This document shows, piece by piece, positions 20,511-32,700 of a stretch of 64,000 nucleotides of DNA. How positions within the stretch are numbered: the first letter of the stretch is position 1; every line of letters starts with the position of its first letter. The stretch is from positions 73,865,279 through 73,929,278 of the forward strand of contig CM055097.1 in assembly GCA_029204225.1 (NCBI GenBank), in the 5' to 3' direction. The DNA is from Diphasiastrum complanatum (Eukaryota; Streptophyta; Lycopodiopsida; Lycopodiales; Lycopodiaceae). The position numbers and the translations under genes were made by a program. The notes below the pieces were generated by a model, which did not search any database, was not told where the DNA came from, and saw nothing but the letters and a program-made list of their open reading frames with translations.

Positions 20511-22251
20511 GTCAGGGTGATGCAGGTATGCACGATTCGGTGGAGCTATGGGATAGCGTCTTTCACCAAGAAATAGCACTCAGAGTATCTCAGGAGAGAG
20601 GACTCCATACGGGGTATCGGCAGTCTGGATGGCAGGAGACAACAAAGTGCCTTCGATCGGAGCTTCGAGGAAGATCAGAACGATCGTCGTAGGTGGATTC
20701 CGGGGAGAATTCATGGAGAAACTTGCAGTTTCCGTCGTTTCAGGAAAATCATCGGTGGTGGCTTCATGATTCACTATGTGGACAACCGTTTGGCGTAACG
20801 GGGCTTGCATGCCAATGCAAAGAGCAGTGACAGAGAGCCATAACAATTTACAGGAAGCGATTGGGTGGAAAACGGAGGAAATTTGAAAAATAGTTTCGTG
20901 GGGTGTTGACGGTTTGGAATGAAAACTAGTGTGTTTGCAGTCGATACTGCACCAATTGGCAAGCCGTAAATTGTGTTACTAAGTTGGAGGTAGGGCGACC
21001 TTAGCCAAATAGGAGCTGCAAGTGAAAGCTCATGGAAAGCCTGAGAAATGCCCAAAATATCCTTCTCTTCAATGCTGCTAGGGTTTACAGGAGGAAAACG
21101 ATGGATCTTTCTTTGTCAGAAGTGTTTTGATGATCTGTAAACTGGTAAGGATGGGCGTTGGGATAGGGCGACCCTGACTGCAGCTAGCCGTGGAGTGCCG
21201 TGGATCAGCCAGGGAGCTGTAGCAGTTTGAATAGGGCGGTAGCCATAGCCACAAGCTTAAAGCTTCAAGCAAAGAAGGAAGAAGCAGAGAGAGAGGACCC
21301 GCGAGGGACGCACACGGCCAGAAAGAATGGGCCATAGTGTACATGGGTGGTCTAGCGGCTGCAAGAGCATTGTTTGATGCACGTGGAGGCAGATAGCCAT
21401 CCGATTATGAAGATTGAAGATCTACGGCCAAGATGGAAGGCTTGGGAAGAGCTGTGAGCCATTAGATGAAGATGGGCCATTGGGATATGGTTGAAAGAAG
21501 GTTTGAAGCTTTGAAGGGGTCCGAAGGGCCAGTGGGCCTTCAACTTCAATAAAAATCTTCATAATGAAATGGCTGAAGGGAACCGAAGGGCAAGAAATGC
21601 TCTTTCTTCATTAAAAATTTTCAGAATGAAAATTCAGTTCATTTTTGCAAGGCAAATTAGAATTGGGGCTAATTGGAACTAGAAGACACCTTTTTTTGGC
21701 CATCCTTGGGCCAAAATGACCTCTGAAACTGGTTGCTCAGAGCCAGCGGACAGAGCAACGTCACAGAGTAGGAAGAAATGTGTTTTGGGGAGTTTTCATC
21801 ACCATTCTATCGAGCGGAGTGCGGGTGACCTAGTGATGGGCTACATTCGTCATTTGGGTACCGTAGGGCCAAATTCGGGGCAATTTTTGGCTGGTGAAAC
21901 CTGCTACAAGGTTGTACAATGAGGCATTATCACTTTGAAATCATTATTACTTACTCTTGATAGGGTAACAAAGTGTTTGGTGGTAAATGCAGTATGGGAG
22001 CGAATGGTAGCAGAATTGTGTGGAGAAAGCTAGTATTGGCGATGGAAGTGCAGTTTGGCAACGTGACTACTCATCATTGGCGACAATTTTGAGAGGGAAA
22101 GCAATCACAGGTGAGAGGTAGGCATGGTATTCCGATTACAGGTGAAAAATTATTGTGATCAGGTTCAACTTTTGGAGATAGAACCAACCAACGTCAAGTG
22201 GTGTTTTGGGGGAACGCTCTCACAGGCATGATAGGCAGTGGCATTGTCGAG
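20511..22251. other. element C interior, first segment, no gene
   Basis: About 1.74 kb. Short minus-strand frames around 20580-21550 encode low-complexity Pro/Ser/Leu peptides without family features. No zinc knuckle, D-S-G, D-D-E or YVDD motif is present on either strand. Confidence 0.6.
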
Positions 22252-22256
22252 TCAGG

Positions 22257-22909
22257 TGTGAAAAATTGTCAACTAGTAGTATTTTCCTAACTTGAGATTT
22301 TGTAGGCCTATGGCCAAATAAAAGTTAGAGATAGGTTCATACATGTATGTAGAGGCCCAAAGTATGTGTACACTACTTTTGAGGTCACATTAATTAGAGG
22401 AGGTCGAGTGTGGAGCTCTTCTATTGGCTCATAATTTGGTGCATTCCTATTTGACCAAATTTCTAGGTATATGGGTGAATCCTATTGGACCCCAATTTTA
22501 GCCTATCATAAGACAAGTGGCCAAGAGGCACTATGGCTGCTATAAATAGCCATCTCCACGAGTATGTACACATCTCATTTTCATTCTATTGAATGAATGT
22601 TATGCTCTTTGAAGATCCATCTTCTTCTCTCTCACTTTTTTGTTCATATCTTGCATTCTAGCCACTAGAATTGTGATTTCTTTGTTGCTATGGCTTCACA
22701 CGTGTGAAATGCAGGTTGTAGGCTCTGAAGTACGGACAGGGACAGCAAGTTTCTGTTTGTGGAAGCTTATGATCAGATTTTGATGTTTAGTTGATGTTTA
22801 GTATGCTTAACATCACAATTTCTATCATTTTTTCAATCTAGATGTGCATAACTTCCATGGCCAAGATCTTTATGAAACTTTAGCATCTTTTGGATCTGAG
22901 TTTTTCACA
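22257..22909 (+). repeat. element A 5' LTR
   Basis: 653 bp. Contains a TATA-like TATAAATAG at 22541 and a palindrome TTCACACGTGTGAA at about 22695-22708. Ends TTTTTCACA immediately before the primer site. Confidence 0.95.
22541..22549 (+). promoter_or_regulatory. TATA box in element A LTR
   Basis: TATAAATAG in the LTR, followed about 30-40 bp on by 'gtacacatctc'. It should start the genomic RNA. The same site exists in the 3' LTR near 27749. Confidence 0.7.
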
Positions 22910-22921
22910 TGGTATCAGAGC
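22910..22921 (+). promoter_or_regulatory. primer-binding site of element A
   Basis: TGGTATCAGAGC directly after the LTR, complementary to the 3' end of plant initiator methionine tRNA, the standard copia primer. Confidence 0.95.
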
Positions 22922-23518
22922 ATTAGGCGGCCAAATGTGCAGGTTTTGCCAGATTTAGAAGAGATTTGTGGGCGAGTTTGCTTTTGTAGCATTCCAATCA
23001 AGTTTCTAGCTAAAAATCTTGTTGATTTATGTGTAGAAATTGGATCTTTGTGATCAAAACATCATTTGTATGCATTTCAATTGAAGTAGGGCGAATTCCC
23101 TCTGTACTTATCAGAATAAGGAGACAAAAATTGTTTTGGAAAGAGGGAGATGCAAGATCCAACAAGATCCTATTAGTTTTCCATTCTAGCATATAGTTTT
23201 TTGATTCAATTTCTTGCTTCTTCATGTCAAAAACTTCAAAATTGATGTAACCCTCTGATTTTCAGTTTGCTGAATGATTCAAGAGTGTATTTCAATCTTA
23301 GGAGTGAGGGAAAAGCAAGTATATTGAGGTTTGGTCTTGGTTTGATCAAGAAATCATAAAACTAGTGGCTAAAATTAAGGAAAAAGTGAGGAAAAGAGAG
23401 AAAAAGTAAGGTTTTAGGTTCCAAATCTTTGTGATTTCTTCTTGTGTTTCATTTGTTGATTCAAGAGAGTGCTTAGTGCATTGGAACAGGTCAAAGATCA
23501 GAGATCAATCATTGCAAC
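22922..23518 (+). other. element A untranslated leader
   Basis: About 600 bp between primer site and gag start. No upstream frame of interest, AT-rich, with 'gaggaaaagagagaaaaagt' type purine runs near 23,390. It would hold the packaging signal, but none can be recognised by eye. Confidence 0.5.
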
Positions 23519-26500
23519 ATGGCTACAAATGGAGGCTACATGTTGGAAAGCAATGATAGGCTTACCTCCCTCAACTATTCTACTTGGAAAGTAAGGATGG
23601 AGTCTTTGCTTGAGATGAATGAGTTGATGGATATTGTTGTAGGTGTGGAGGAGAGACCTTTGGCACCTCAAGAACAATTGAGGTATGACAAGAGGGCAAA
23701 GAAAGCCCTTCACATGATCAAGATGAATGTGACAAATGAGCTTATCAAAGAGGTTGGTAAGTGCACATCATCTAGTGAAGCTTGGGAAGCCTTGAAGAAG
23801 GTTTATGAATCCAAGTCTACTTCTAGAGTGTTGACTTTAAGAAGGCAAATCTTTTCTTGTATGCAAAAGAAGAGTGAGAATGGACATGCTTTTGTTTTGA
23901 GAGTTAAAGCATTGAATGATGAGTTAGCATGCATTAATGATGGCATAAATAATGAGGAGCTTGTTCAAGTGATTCTCAATGGCTTGTTGGATGATCATGC
24001 TAATCTTGTTCAAAGTTATGCTATCCAAAAATGTTTACCAAGTGTTGGAGACTTGCAAGAGGTCTTGTTGGCTGAAGAATTCAGGTTGCAAGCAAGAGTG
24101 GGAGCATCTTCTACATCTCAAGGAGGAGAAGAGGAGGCAATGTTCTCTAAAGGCAAGTTCAAGGGCAAAGGTAAAAGCAATTGGTCTAAAGGGCAAGACC
24201 AAGGTGAGCACTCTACTTTTGGCAAAAAGAAGGATAGATCTAAGCTAAAATGTTTCTATTGTGGAGTCAAAGGGCATTTTGCTAGTGATTGTTTTAAGAA
24301 AAAGAGGGATCAAGGGGAAAAGCAAACCAATCTAACTATTGATGAGGGTGGGGATGAGCTTCTTTCAAATGATGCTTTTGTTATGTCATCTTGCTTGTTG
24401 GCTAATCATGGAGACATTGATCCTTGGTGGATTGATAGTGGAGCCACTTCTCATATGACATATCATAAAGAGTATTTTTCATCTTTAATGGCATTTGATG
24501 GTGATAGGAAGGTAATCTATACCGCAAATGATGGTGAGTGTGCAATCAAGGGGATTGGCACAATTCCTATTTCACTTTCTACAAATAGGAATATAGAATT
24601 GAAAGATGTTTTGCTCATTCCATCCATTACCAAGAACTTACTTAGTGTAAGCCAAATGCTTGACAAAGGATTCAAAGTTGAGTTTGATGGTGATGCTTGC
24701 TTGATCAAAAAGGGGTGTAGTATCATTGCAAAAGGGAAAAGGCAAGGGAAATTGTTCAAGCTTGATGCATGTGTTGTTGCTAACCAAGTTGGATGCATGG
24801 CAAATGAACAAATGTCAATTCAAGAGGTATGGCATAAAAGGATGGGACATCTCAACTACAAGGCCTTGGAGGTAATAGCCAAAAAGGAGGTAGTAAGGGG
24901 ACTTCCCAAGTCTCTTACTTGCTTGAATCATGTTTGTGAAGAATGTGCTTTGTCTAAATCACATAGATTGCCATATACTAGATCTATATCTAGATCTAAG
25001 ATGCCTTTTTCTCTCTTGCATTCGGATATTCATGGTGTTACTACAATTAGCAATGGAGGTGCTAAGATGTATGTAACTTTCATTGATGATTTTAGTAGAT
25101 TTTGTTGGGTTTATCTACTAAAGAGCAAGGATGAGGTGTTTGATGTGTTTGTCAAGTTCAAAGTTGCTATTGAGACTCAATTTACAACCAAAATCAAATG
25201 CTTGAGGAGCGACAATGGTGGTGAATACATTTCTAACAAATTCAAAGCCTTTTGCGATGAGCATGGGATCAAGAGGGAGTACACATGTCCAAGAACACCA
25301 CAACAAAATGGAGTGGCCGAGAGGAAGAATAGAACCTTGTGTGAGAGTGCAAAGGCAATGAGATTGAATGCTAATCTTCCTAAACCTTTTTGGAGTGATG
25401 CTTTGTTGTGTGCAAATTTCCTATGCAATAGATGGCCAAGTGTTGTATTGGAAGGAAAAACCCCTTTTGAAGCTTTGTTTGGTACGAAGCCTAATGTCAA
25501 GTTTCTAAGAACTTTTGGATGCATTTGCTACTTCAACATTACTCTTGATGATAGAACTAAGGAGGATCCATCTTCAAGAAAGGGCATTTTAGTTGGTTAT
25601 AGTGAAGTAAGCAAAGCATATAGGATTTATGTTCCTTCAATCAAGAAAGTGTTCACAAGTAGGGATGTCATTTTTGATGAAGGTAACATTCCAAAAGTTG
25701 TTTCAAGTGATGATGGTGTTGTTGCAACTAATGTGCTTGATGACAATGGAGTTGATGACACATTGGATGTGGATGTTGAAGAAGCCTCTTCAAGTCAAAT
25801 TCCAAGGAGAACTCCAAGGCATAAAGTGAAACCCTCAAGGCTCACTTATGATGGCAAAGGTAAGCAAGTGGTGGATGGATCCAACTATGCTTTCCTAACT
25901 TCTTTTGATGTACCTTCATGTGTAGATGAAGCAAGGCAAGAAGAGGAATGGATCCAAGCAATGGATCTTGAGTTTGAAGCACTTATGAAGAACAACACAT
26001 GGAGATTGGTGGAGCTTCCAAAGGGCAAAAGTGCAATTGGATGCAAATGGATCTTCAAGGTAAAGACAAATCAAGATGGATCTATCAACAAGTTGAAGGC
26101 AAGGTTGGTGGCTAAAGGTTATGCTCAAGAGCATGGCATTGACTATGAGGAAACCTTTGCACCCGTGGCAAAGATGGTGAGCATAAGAGTAATCATTTCC
26201 CTTGCAACTCTTTATGGATGGGATCTTTGGCAATTAGACATTTCTAATGCTTTCTTGAATGGTGATCTTGAAGAGGAAGTCTACATGGAGCAACCCGAGA
26301 GCTATGTTTCTCATAGCAAGCCTAATCATGTGTGTTTTCTACAAAAAAGTTTGTATGGTCTTAAGCAAGCACCAAGGAGTTGGTATGCTAGGCTTAACTC
26401 TTTTCTACTTTCTCAAAACTTCACTATGAGTGAGTATGATCATTCACTTTACTTTAGAATTAGTGCTATTGATGTTACAATCCTTCTAATTTATGTGGAT

Positions 26501-27469
26501 GACATTATTTTAAGTGGAGGGAACAAGGAAGATATAGAAGATATCAAGAAAGCACTAAAAAAGGAATTTGAAGTGCATGATCTTGGTCTTTTGAGCTATA
26601 TCTTAGGAATAGAAGTAATTAGAACTTCTCAAATCACTTTTATTTCACAAGAGAAGTATGCTATTTCTATTCTCAATAGATTTCATATGGTAGATGCAAA
26701 TCCTATTGATACACCTATGGAATCACATGTAAAGCTAACTATAAGAGGTAATGAAAGATCCTTCGAGGACATTACTCTCTATAGGAAGCTAATAGGTTCT
26801 CTTATATATCTAACCATCACAAGACCTGATTTATCTTATTGTGTTGGTAGATTAAGCCAATTCATGCAAGATCCTAGCATAGAACATTGGAAACTAGGAA
26901 AGAGGATCTTGAGATACATCTCGGGAACAAAAGATTTTGGCATTGTTTATAGAGGCTCATCACCTAACTTATTTGGTTTTTCAGATTCAGATTTTGCAGG
27001 AGACCTTATGGATAGAAAATCCATAAATGCACATGCTATTTTCATAGGTGATGGAGCTATCTCATGGATGTCGAAGAAACAAGCAACTATATCACTTTCT
27101 TCTAGTGAGGCCGAGTACAAAGCTTTGACATCATGCACAAAGGAGATGGTGTGGATCAAGAGGATGATTATGGAGCTTCATTTGCTGGATTTTTCAGAGA
27201 GTCCAATCATCTTTTGTGACAACCTTTCAGCCCAAAGTCTAGCAAGCAATCCGGTTTTCCATGCAAGGAGCAAACATATCGAGGTGGCTTACCATTTTGT
27301 GAGAGAACAAGTGTTGGCAAAAGAGATCAAGCTTGAACATGTCCCATCAAAGGAATGTGTGGCTGATATCTTTACCAAAGCATTGGGAAAGGACTTATTT
27401 TTCAAGCATAGAACAAGTCTTGGTGTACTTTCTAAATCTATGCTAAAACTAGTTGAAGAGGGAGTGTGA
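23519..27469 (+). CDS. element A gag-pol polyprotein (1316 aa)
   Basis: A single open frame encodes the whole copia polyprotein. Residues about 1-200 are Gag (NYSTWKVRMESLLEMNELMD). The CCHC knuckle is C245-C248-H253-C258. Protease has D306-S307-G308 in WWIDSGATSHM. Integrase has a zinc domain with H439, H444, C473, C476 and a catalytic core with D503, D565 and E601 (exactly 35 residues between the last two). Reverse transcriptase has YVDD at 992-995. RNase H has acidic residues D1156, E1197 and D1234. No stop or frameshift is seen and no key residue is missing. The ATG at 23519 fits the Gag start of relatives. The TGA stop lies inside the first five bases of the 3' LTR. The protein would act in cytoplasmic virus-like particles and then integrate cDNA in the nucleus. 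Element B encodes a close homologue on the other strand. Confidence 0.95.
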   Translation: MATNGGYMLESNDRLTSLNYSTWKVRMESLLEMNELMDIVVGVEERPLAPQEQLRYDKRAKKALHMIKMNVTNELIKEVGKCTSSSEAWEALKKVYESKSTSRVLTLRRQIFSCMQKKSENGHAFVLRVKALNDELACINDGINNEELVQVILNGLLDDHANLVQSYAIQKCLPSVGDLQEVLLAEEFRLQARVGASSTSQGGEEEAMFSKGKFKGKGKSNWSKGQDQGEHSTFGKKKDRSKLKCFYCGVKGHFASDCFKKKRDQGEKQTNLTIDEGGDELLSNDAFVMSSCLLANHGDIDPWWIDSGATSHMTYHKEYFSSLMAFDGDRKVIYTANDGECAIKGIGTIPISLSTNRNIELKDVLLIPSITKNLLSVSQMLDKGFKVEFDGDACLIKKGCSIIAKGKRQGKLFKLDACVVANQVGCMANEQMSIQEVWHKRMGHLNYKALEVIAKKEVVRGLPKSLTCLNHVCEECALSKSHRLPYTRSISRSKMPFSLLHSDIHGVTTISNGGAKMYVTFIDDFSRFCWVYLLKSKDEVFDVFVKFKVAIETQFTTKIKCLRSDNGGEYISNKFKAFCDEHGIKREYTCPRTPQQNGVAERKNRTLCESAKAMRLNANLPKPFWSDALLCANFLCNRWPSVVLEGKTPFEALFGTKPNVKFLRTFGCICYFNITLDDRTKEDPSSRKGILVGYSEVSKAYRIYVPSIKKVFTSRDVIFDEGNIPKVVSSDDGVVATNVLDDNGVDDTLDVDVEEASSSQIPRRTPRHKVKPSRLTYDGKGKQVVDGSNYAFLTSFDVPSCVDEARQEEEWIQAMDLEFEALMKNNTWRLVELPKGKSAIGCKWIFKVKTNQDGSINKLKARLVAKGYAQEHGIDYEETFAPVAKMVSIRVIISLATLYGWDLWQLDISNAFLNGDLEEEVYMEQPESYVSHSKPNHVCFLQKSLYGLKQAPRSWYARLNSFLLSQNFTMSEYDHSLYFRISAIDVTILLIYVDDIILSGGNKEDIEDIKKALKKEFEVHDLGLLSYILGIEVIRTSQITFISQEKYAISILNRFHMVDANPIDTPMESHVKLTIRGNERSFEDITLYRKLIGSLIYLTITRPDLSYCVGRLSQFMQDPSIEHWKLGKRILRYISGTKDFGIVYRGSSPNLFGFSDSDFAGDLMDRKSINAHAIFIGDGAISWMSKKQATISLSSSEAEYKALTSCTKEMVWIKRMIMELHLLDFSESPIIFCDNLSAQSLASNPVFHARSKHIEVAYHFVREQVLAKEIKLEHVPSKECVADIFTKALGKDLFFKHRTSLGVLSKSMLKLVEEGV
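27455..27464 (+). promoter_or_regulatory. polypurine tract of element A
   Basis: GAAGAGGGAG immediately before the 3' LTR. It primes plus-strand DNA and at the same time encodes the last Pol residues. Confidence 0.9.
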
Positions 27470-28117
27470 AAAATTGTCAACTAGTAGTATTTTCCTAACT
27501 TGAGATTTTGTAGGCCTATGGCCAAATAAAAGTTAGAGATAGGTTCATACATGTATGTAGAGGCCCAAAGTATGTGTACACTACTTTTGAGGTCACATTA
27601 ATTAGAGGAGGTCGAGTGTGGAGCTCTTCTATTGGCTCATAATTTGGTGCATTCCTATTTGACCAAATTTCTAGGTATATGGGTGAATCCTATTGGACCC
27701 CAATTTTAGCCTATCATAAGACAAGTGGCCAAGAGGCACTATGGCTGCTATAAATAGCCATCTCCACGAGTATGTACACATCTCATTTTCATTCTATTGA
27801 ATGAATGTTATGCTCTTTGAAGATCCATCTTCTTCTCTCTCACTTTTTTGTTCATATCTTGCATTCTAGCCACTAGAATTGTGATTTCTTTGTTGCTATG
27901 GCTTCACACGTGTGAAATACAGGTTGTAGGCTCTGAAGTACGGACAGGGACAGCAAGTTTCTGTTTGTGGAAGCTTATGATCAGATTTTGATGTTTAGTT
28001 GATGTTTAGTATGCTTAACATCACAATTTCTATCATTTTTTCAATCTAGATGTGCATAACTTCCATGGCCAAGATCTTTATGAAACTTTAGCATCTTTTG
28101 GATCTGAGTTTTTCACA
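27465..28117 (+). repeat. element A 3' LTR
   Basis: 653 bp, same ends as the 5' LTR, followed by the TCAGG duplication. Confidence 0.95.
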
Positions 28118-28122
28118 TCAGG

Positions 28123-29106
28123 TGATAGCTGCATTGACACACACATCTGTAGCTTCAAGATTTCTCGTTTGAAGGGAAATATGGGCTAGCTTGGAGGTAC
28201 ACACATTTTGGTGGTCACAGGTGACGGAAGTGTGAGGTGGTGCCAGTTGGAAGCCATTGGGCAAGATAGCGGACTTGCATTGGACGAGTTGTGTGTGGGA
28301 CAAGGATGAAGAACGGGTCAATAATCAAACTTTGGATGCTCTTGGTGAGTAGTGAGTGTGATGATTTTGCGGTTTTGCAGTCGGTAAATCAATTTTGATC
28401 AAGCCATTGTAGCTGTAGAGCAGTGTAACAGGTTTGTCATCGAAGAGATACACTTCAACTGCCAGTTTGGATAAGTCAAGTCAATTTGCCATATCAGCAT
28501 TGCATCAAGGATGCAGATTCCAGTGATTGCAAGGTGCAGATCATTTGGTTTAGGCCATGGAAGATCTCATAGGTTCACTTGAAAGGATATTGGCATGCAC
28601 AGTCATGTGAGGGACTTGATGGTGGCTTTGGAGTTCACATCTCAATGTATTCTCAGGGAGTGGTTTGGAACCATTCACAGGAGCAGCTTGGAGCTAGCTT
28701 GGGGGAATACAGGTGGGGCACTATAGGGTAGTTGCTCAGATCTTTGTGATCATGGATGGAATTGGAATATCTAGTAGGGATAGCACTGTAGCATGACATG
28801 GGATGATCATTAGGGGGCAGCTATTTCATATTGGACTTGAGACTTTGGATTGGACAGGACTTACAAGTGTGATTCATGATGGAATCAGGACACTGCAAAC
28901 ACAAATGGTCAAAGCGTGAAGCTTTGAGAGCCAGCTCTAGGTTGGAGAACTGATGGATATCGCATGGGGTGTGATCGGAGGGCAAACAATGATGGGTGTT
29001 TTTTTAGCGATCTACTATAGGGGACATTGATGGCCAGGACTTCATGGTGTGCTCATTTGGGAGTACAAGAAGTCATTACAGGGATGGAGATGGTTGCTCA
29101 AGGAGT
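28123..29106. other. element C interior, second segment, no gene
   Basis: About 1 kb between A and B. The text alternates short 'gatgg/ttgg' rich phrases with no open frame of credible size on either strand. It continues the character of 20511-22251 and 35542-36820. Confidence 0.55.
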
Positions 29107-29111
29107 GACAG

Positions 29112-29766
29112 TGTGAAAAATACAGATCCTAAGTGGATATAAACTCCAAGATCATTGGCTTGAATGCTTGCACTCCAAACTACATAAGCTAGGAATTGGC
29201 AACACATTCTATGCTACCTAGAATGCAAAGAACTTGATCAAAAAGCATTTATCACAAATGGAAACTTCCATAAACATCAAGTGCGGCCCAAAATAGCATT
29301 ATACAGTCCATAATACATCAGCCTATCACTTTTGGAAAGCACCTAAGATCATACACAATAGCTTGAAGACAATACACACAACAATGCTCTCAATGGAGGA
29401 AGAAACAATGACAATGATCTATTGATCTCAATGAAGCATACAAAAGGTTTCTCCTACCTGTTCTCCACGACTTCCCTACTATTTATGGATGAGGAAGATG
29501 ACTCTCTCTCCTCTCTCTAGAAGGTACTTGACCCTAGATATTCCCTATATAGGAAAAATAGCTAAAAATGGTTTATATGACCAAAATACATCAAAATGGT
29601 CTCATTTTGAAGGGTATGAAGTTTGACACTTCATCATACTGAAAAAATACAGTAAATAAAAACATTGTGGCCTGGTTCACACGTGTGAAACTCCAGAACC
29701 AAAACTATTTACAATTTTAGCCAATTTAGGCCTCAAACTAGCTAGGAAATGTTGACAATTTTCACA
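29112..29766 (-). repeat. element B 3' LTR
   Basis: 655 bp. Read on the minus strand it begins TGTGAAAATTGTCAAC, like the LTR of A, and ends TTTTTCACA. It keeps the full TTCACACGTGTGAA palindrome (near 29680). Confidence 0.95.
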
Positions 29767-32700
29767 CTCCCTCTTCAACATTGGATGCTAGTTTCAACAT
29801 AGTCTTTGAGCACATTCCAAGATTAGATCTATGCATTAAATATAGGTCCTTTCCCAATGGTTTGGTGAAGATATCAGCCACACACTCCTTTGAAGAGACA
29901 TGTTGAAGCTCCACCTCTTTGGCAATGACTTGATCTCTCACAAAATGGTGAGCAATCTCAATGTGCTTGCTCCTTGCATGAAAAACAGGATTGCTTGCCA
30001 AGCTTTGGGCTGAAAGGTTATCACAAAGTATGATTGGAGTCTTCTCTGGTTCCAGCAAGTGAAGATCCAATAACATCCTCTTGATCCAAAGAATCTCCTT
30101 GGTGCATGTTGTTAATGCCTTGTACTCGGCTTCGGTGGAAGATAGAGAGATAGTTGGTTGCTTCTTTGATAGCCATGAGACCACTCCATCTCCAAGATAG
30201 ATTGCAAAGGCACTTGTTGACTTCCTATCCATTTGATCACCTGCAAAATCTGAATCTGAAAATCCACAAAGGTTAGGTGTAGTACCTCCATACAAGATGC
30301 CAAAATCTCTAGATCCCGAGATGTATCTAAGTACTCTCTTTCCTAGCTTCCAATGAGCCTCACTAGGATCTTGCATAAATTGACTTAGTTTACCAACCAC
30401 AAAGCTTAGATCAGGTCTTGTGATGGTTAACCATATAAGAGATCCTATTAGCTTTCTATAGAGAGTAATGTCCTTGAAGGATCTTTCATTACTTCTTGTA
30501 GTTAGCTTTACATTTGATTCCATAGGAGTAGAAACAACTTTACAATCTTCCATATGAAACCTTTTTAGAATAGAGTTAACATACTTTTCTTGACATATGA
30601 ATGTAGATTTAGAAGTTCTAATAATCTCTATTCCTAAGATATAATGAAGTTTACCAAGATCTTGAATTTCAAACTCTCTTTTGAGTGCCATCTTGATTTC
30701 ATCTATATCTAGATTGTTACCACCACTTAAGATAATGTCATCAACATAGATCAAAAGTAAAGTGATATCATTTTCATTCAATCTAAAGTAGAGAGAATGA
30801 TCATACTCACTCATAACAAAGTTTTGAGAAAGTAAGAAGGAATTGAGCTTAGCATACCAACTCCTTGGTGCTTGCTTTAGCCCATACAAACTCTTTTGGA
30901 GATAGCACACATGATTAGGCTCATCATGTGAAACATAGCCCTCGGGTTGCTCCATGTAAATATCTTCTTCAAGATCACCATTCAAGAAGGCATTAGTAAC
31001 ATCCATTTGCCACATATCCCAATCATAAAGAGTTGCAAGAGAGATTAGGATTCGAATAGTTACCATCTTTGCCACGGGTGCAAAGGTCTCATCATAGTCA
31101 ATACCATATTCTTGAGCATACCCCTTTGCCACCAACCTTGCCTTGTACTTGTTGATTGATCCATCTTGATTTGTCTTGATCTTGAAGATCCACTTACAAC
31201 CAATTGCCTTCTTGTCCTTTGGAAGCTTTACCAACCTCCATGTGTTGCTTTTGATGAGTGCTTGATGCTCATGATCCATGGCTTGGATCCATTCCTTCTT
31301 TTGAATTGCTTCACCTACACAAGTTGGTTCATCAAAAGAGGTAAGAAAAGCAAAGTTAGAGTTGTCCACCACTTGCTTTCCTTTTTCATCATAGGTTAGC
31401 CTTGATGGCTTAGCCCTTTGCCTTTGAGTCTTCCTTGAAGTTTGCTTTGGAGTGGCATCTCCATCTTCATCCAAGACATCTTGCACATCATGATGATTAG
31501 TAGGCACATCAACATCAACATCAACAACATTGGAAACATTCTCTTCATGAAAGATGACATCCTTACTTATGACAACTTTCTTTGTAGAAGGAATGTACAC
31601 TTTGTAAGCCTTGCTTACTTCACTATAGCCAACAAACACACCCTTCTTTGATGAAGGATCTTCTTTAGTTCTATCATCAAGTGTGATATTGACAAAACAT
31701 GTACATCCAAAGATCCTACAATGCTTGACACTCGGCCTTCTACCATAAAGAACCTCATGAGGAGTTTTACCATCCAAGGAAGCACTTGTCCATCTATTAC
31801 ATAGATAGTTAGCACATGCTAAAGCTTCCCCCCAAAAAGACTTAGCAAGATTAGCATGTAGTCTCATTGCCTTGGCACATTCACAAAGGGTTCTATTCTT
31901 CCTCTCGGCCACTCCATTCTGTTGTGGAGTCCTAGGACTAGACATCTCCCTCTTAATCCCATGTGCTATACAAAAGTCTTTGAACCTATTTGAGGTGTAT
32001 TCCCCTCCATTATCAGATCTTAAGCATTTGATCTTTGTATTGAATTGGTTTTCCATTTCATTCTTGAACTTGACAAATGCAGCAAACACTTCATCCTTAC
32101 TTTTAAGAAGATAGATCCAAGTATACCTACTAAAGTCATCAATGAAAGTTGCATACATCTTTGCCCCACCATTGCTAGTTGTACTAGAAGAATGAATATC
32201 AGAATGCACAAGTTGAAAAGCTTCTTTAGATCTAGAAGTAGATCTAGAATAAGCAAGTCTATGAGATTTGGACAAGGCACAATGTTCACAAACACTATTG
32301 TTTGCAACAAGACTTTTAGGGAGACCAAGAACAAGCTCTTTCTTTGCCATTACCTCCAAAGATTTGAAGTTGGGATGGCCCAACCTCTTGTGCCAAACTT
32401 CTTGGTTTGTCAATTGCTCCCTAGCCATACATCCTTCATGATTAGAGATCACACATGCATCAAGCTTGAAAAGTTTACCATGCCTCCTACCTTGAGCAAT
32501 CAAGGATCCACATTTACTTATCAAACATGCATCTCCAATGAACTCCACATCAAGTCCTTTGTCAATCATTTGACTTACACTAAGCAAATTCTTAGTGATT
32601 GAAGGAATGTACAAAACATTTTCAAGATTTGCTTTCCTATTTGTTGAAAGGGAAATAGGAATAGTGCCTATGCCTTTGATGTCACATTGACCATCATTTG

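Larger units (their letters stand above)
22257..28117 (+). mobile_element. element A: intact, young Ty1/copia
   Basis: TCAGG at 22252-22256 is repeated at 28118-28122. LTRs of 653 bp each (22257-22909 and 27465-28117) begin TGTGAAAAATTG and end TTTTTCACA. I found one difference between them by eye (GCAGG versus ACAGG after the CACGTG motif). Primer site, single open gag-pol, and polypurine tract are all in place. It inserted into the interior of element C. Confidence 0.95.

Noticed and set aside
20580-21549. Series of minus-strand frames inside element C as a possible antisense gene
   Set aside because: Unrelated short frames in different phases, no conserved motif, no splice logic joining them.
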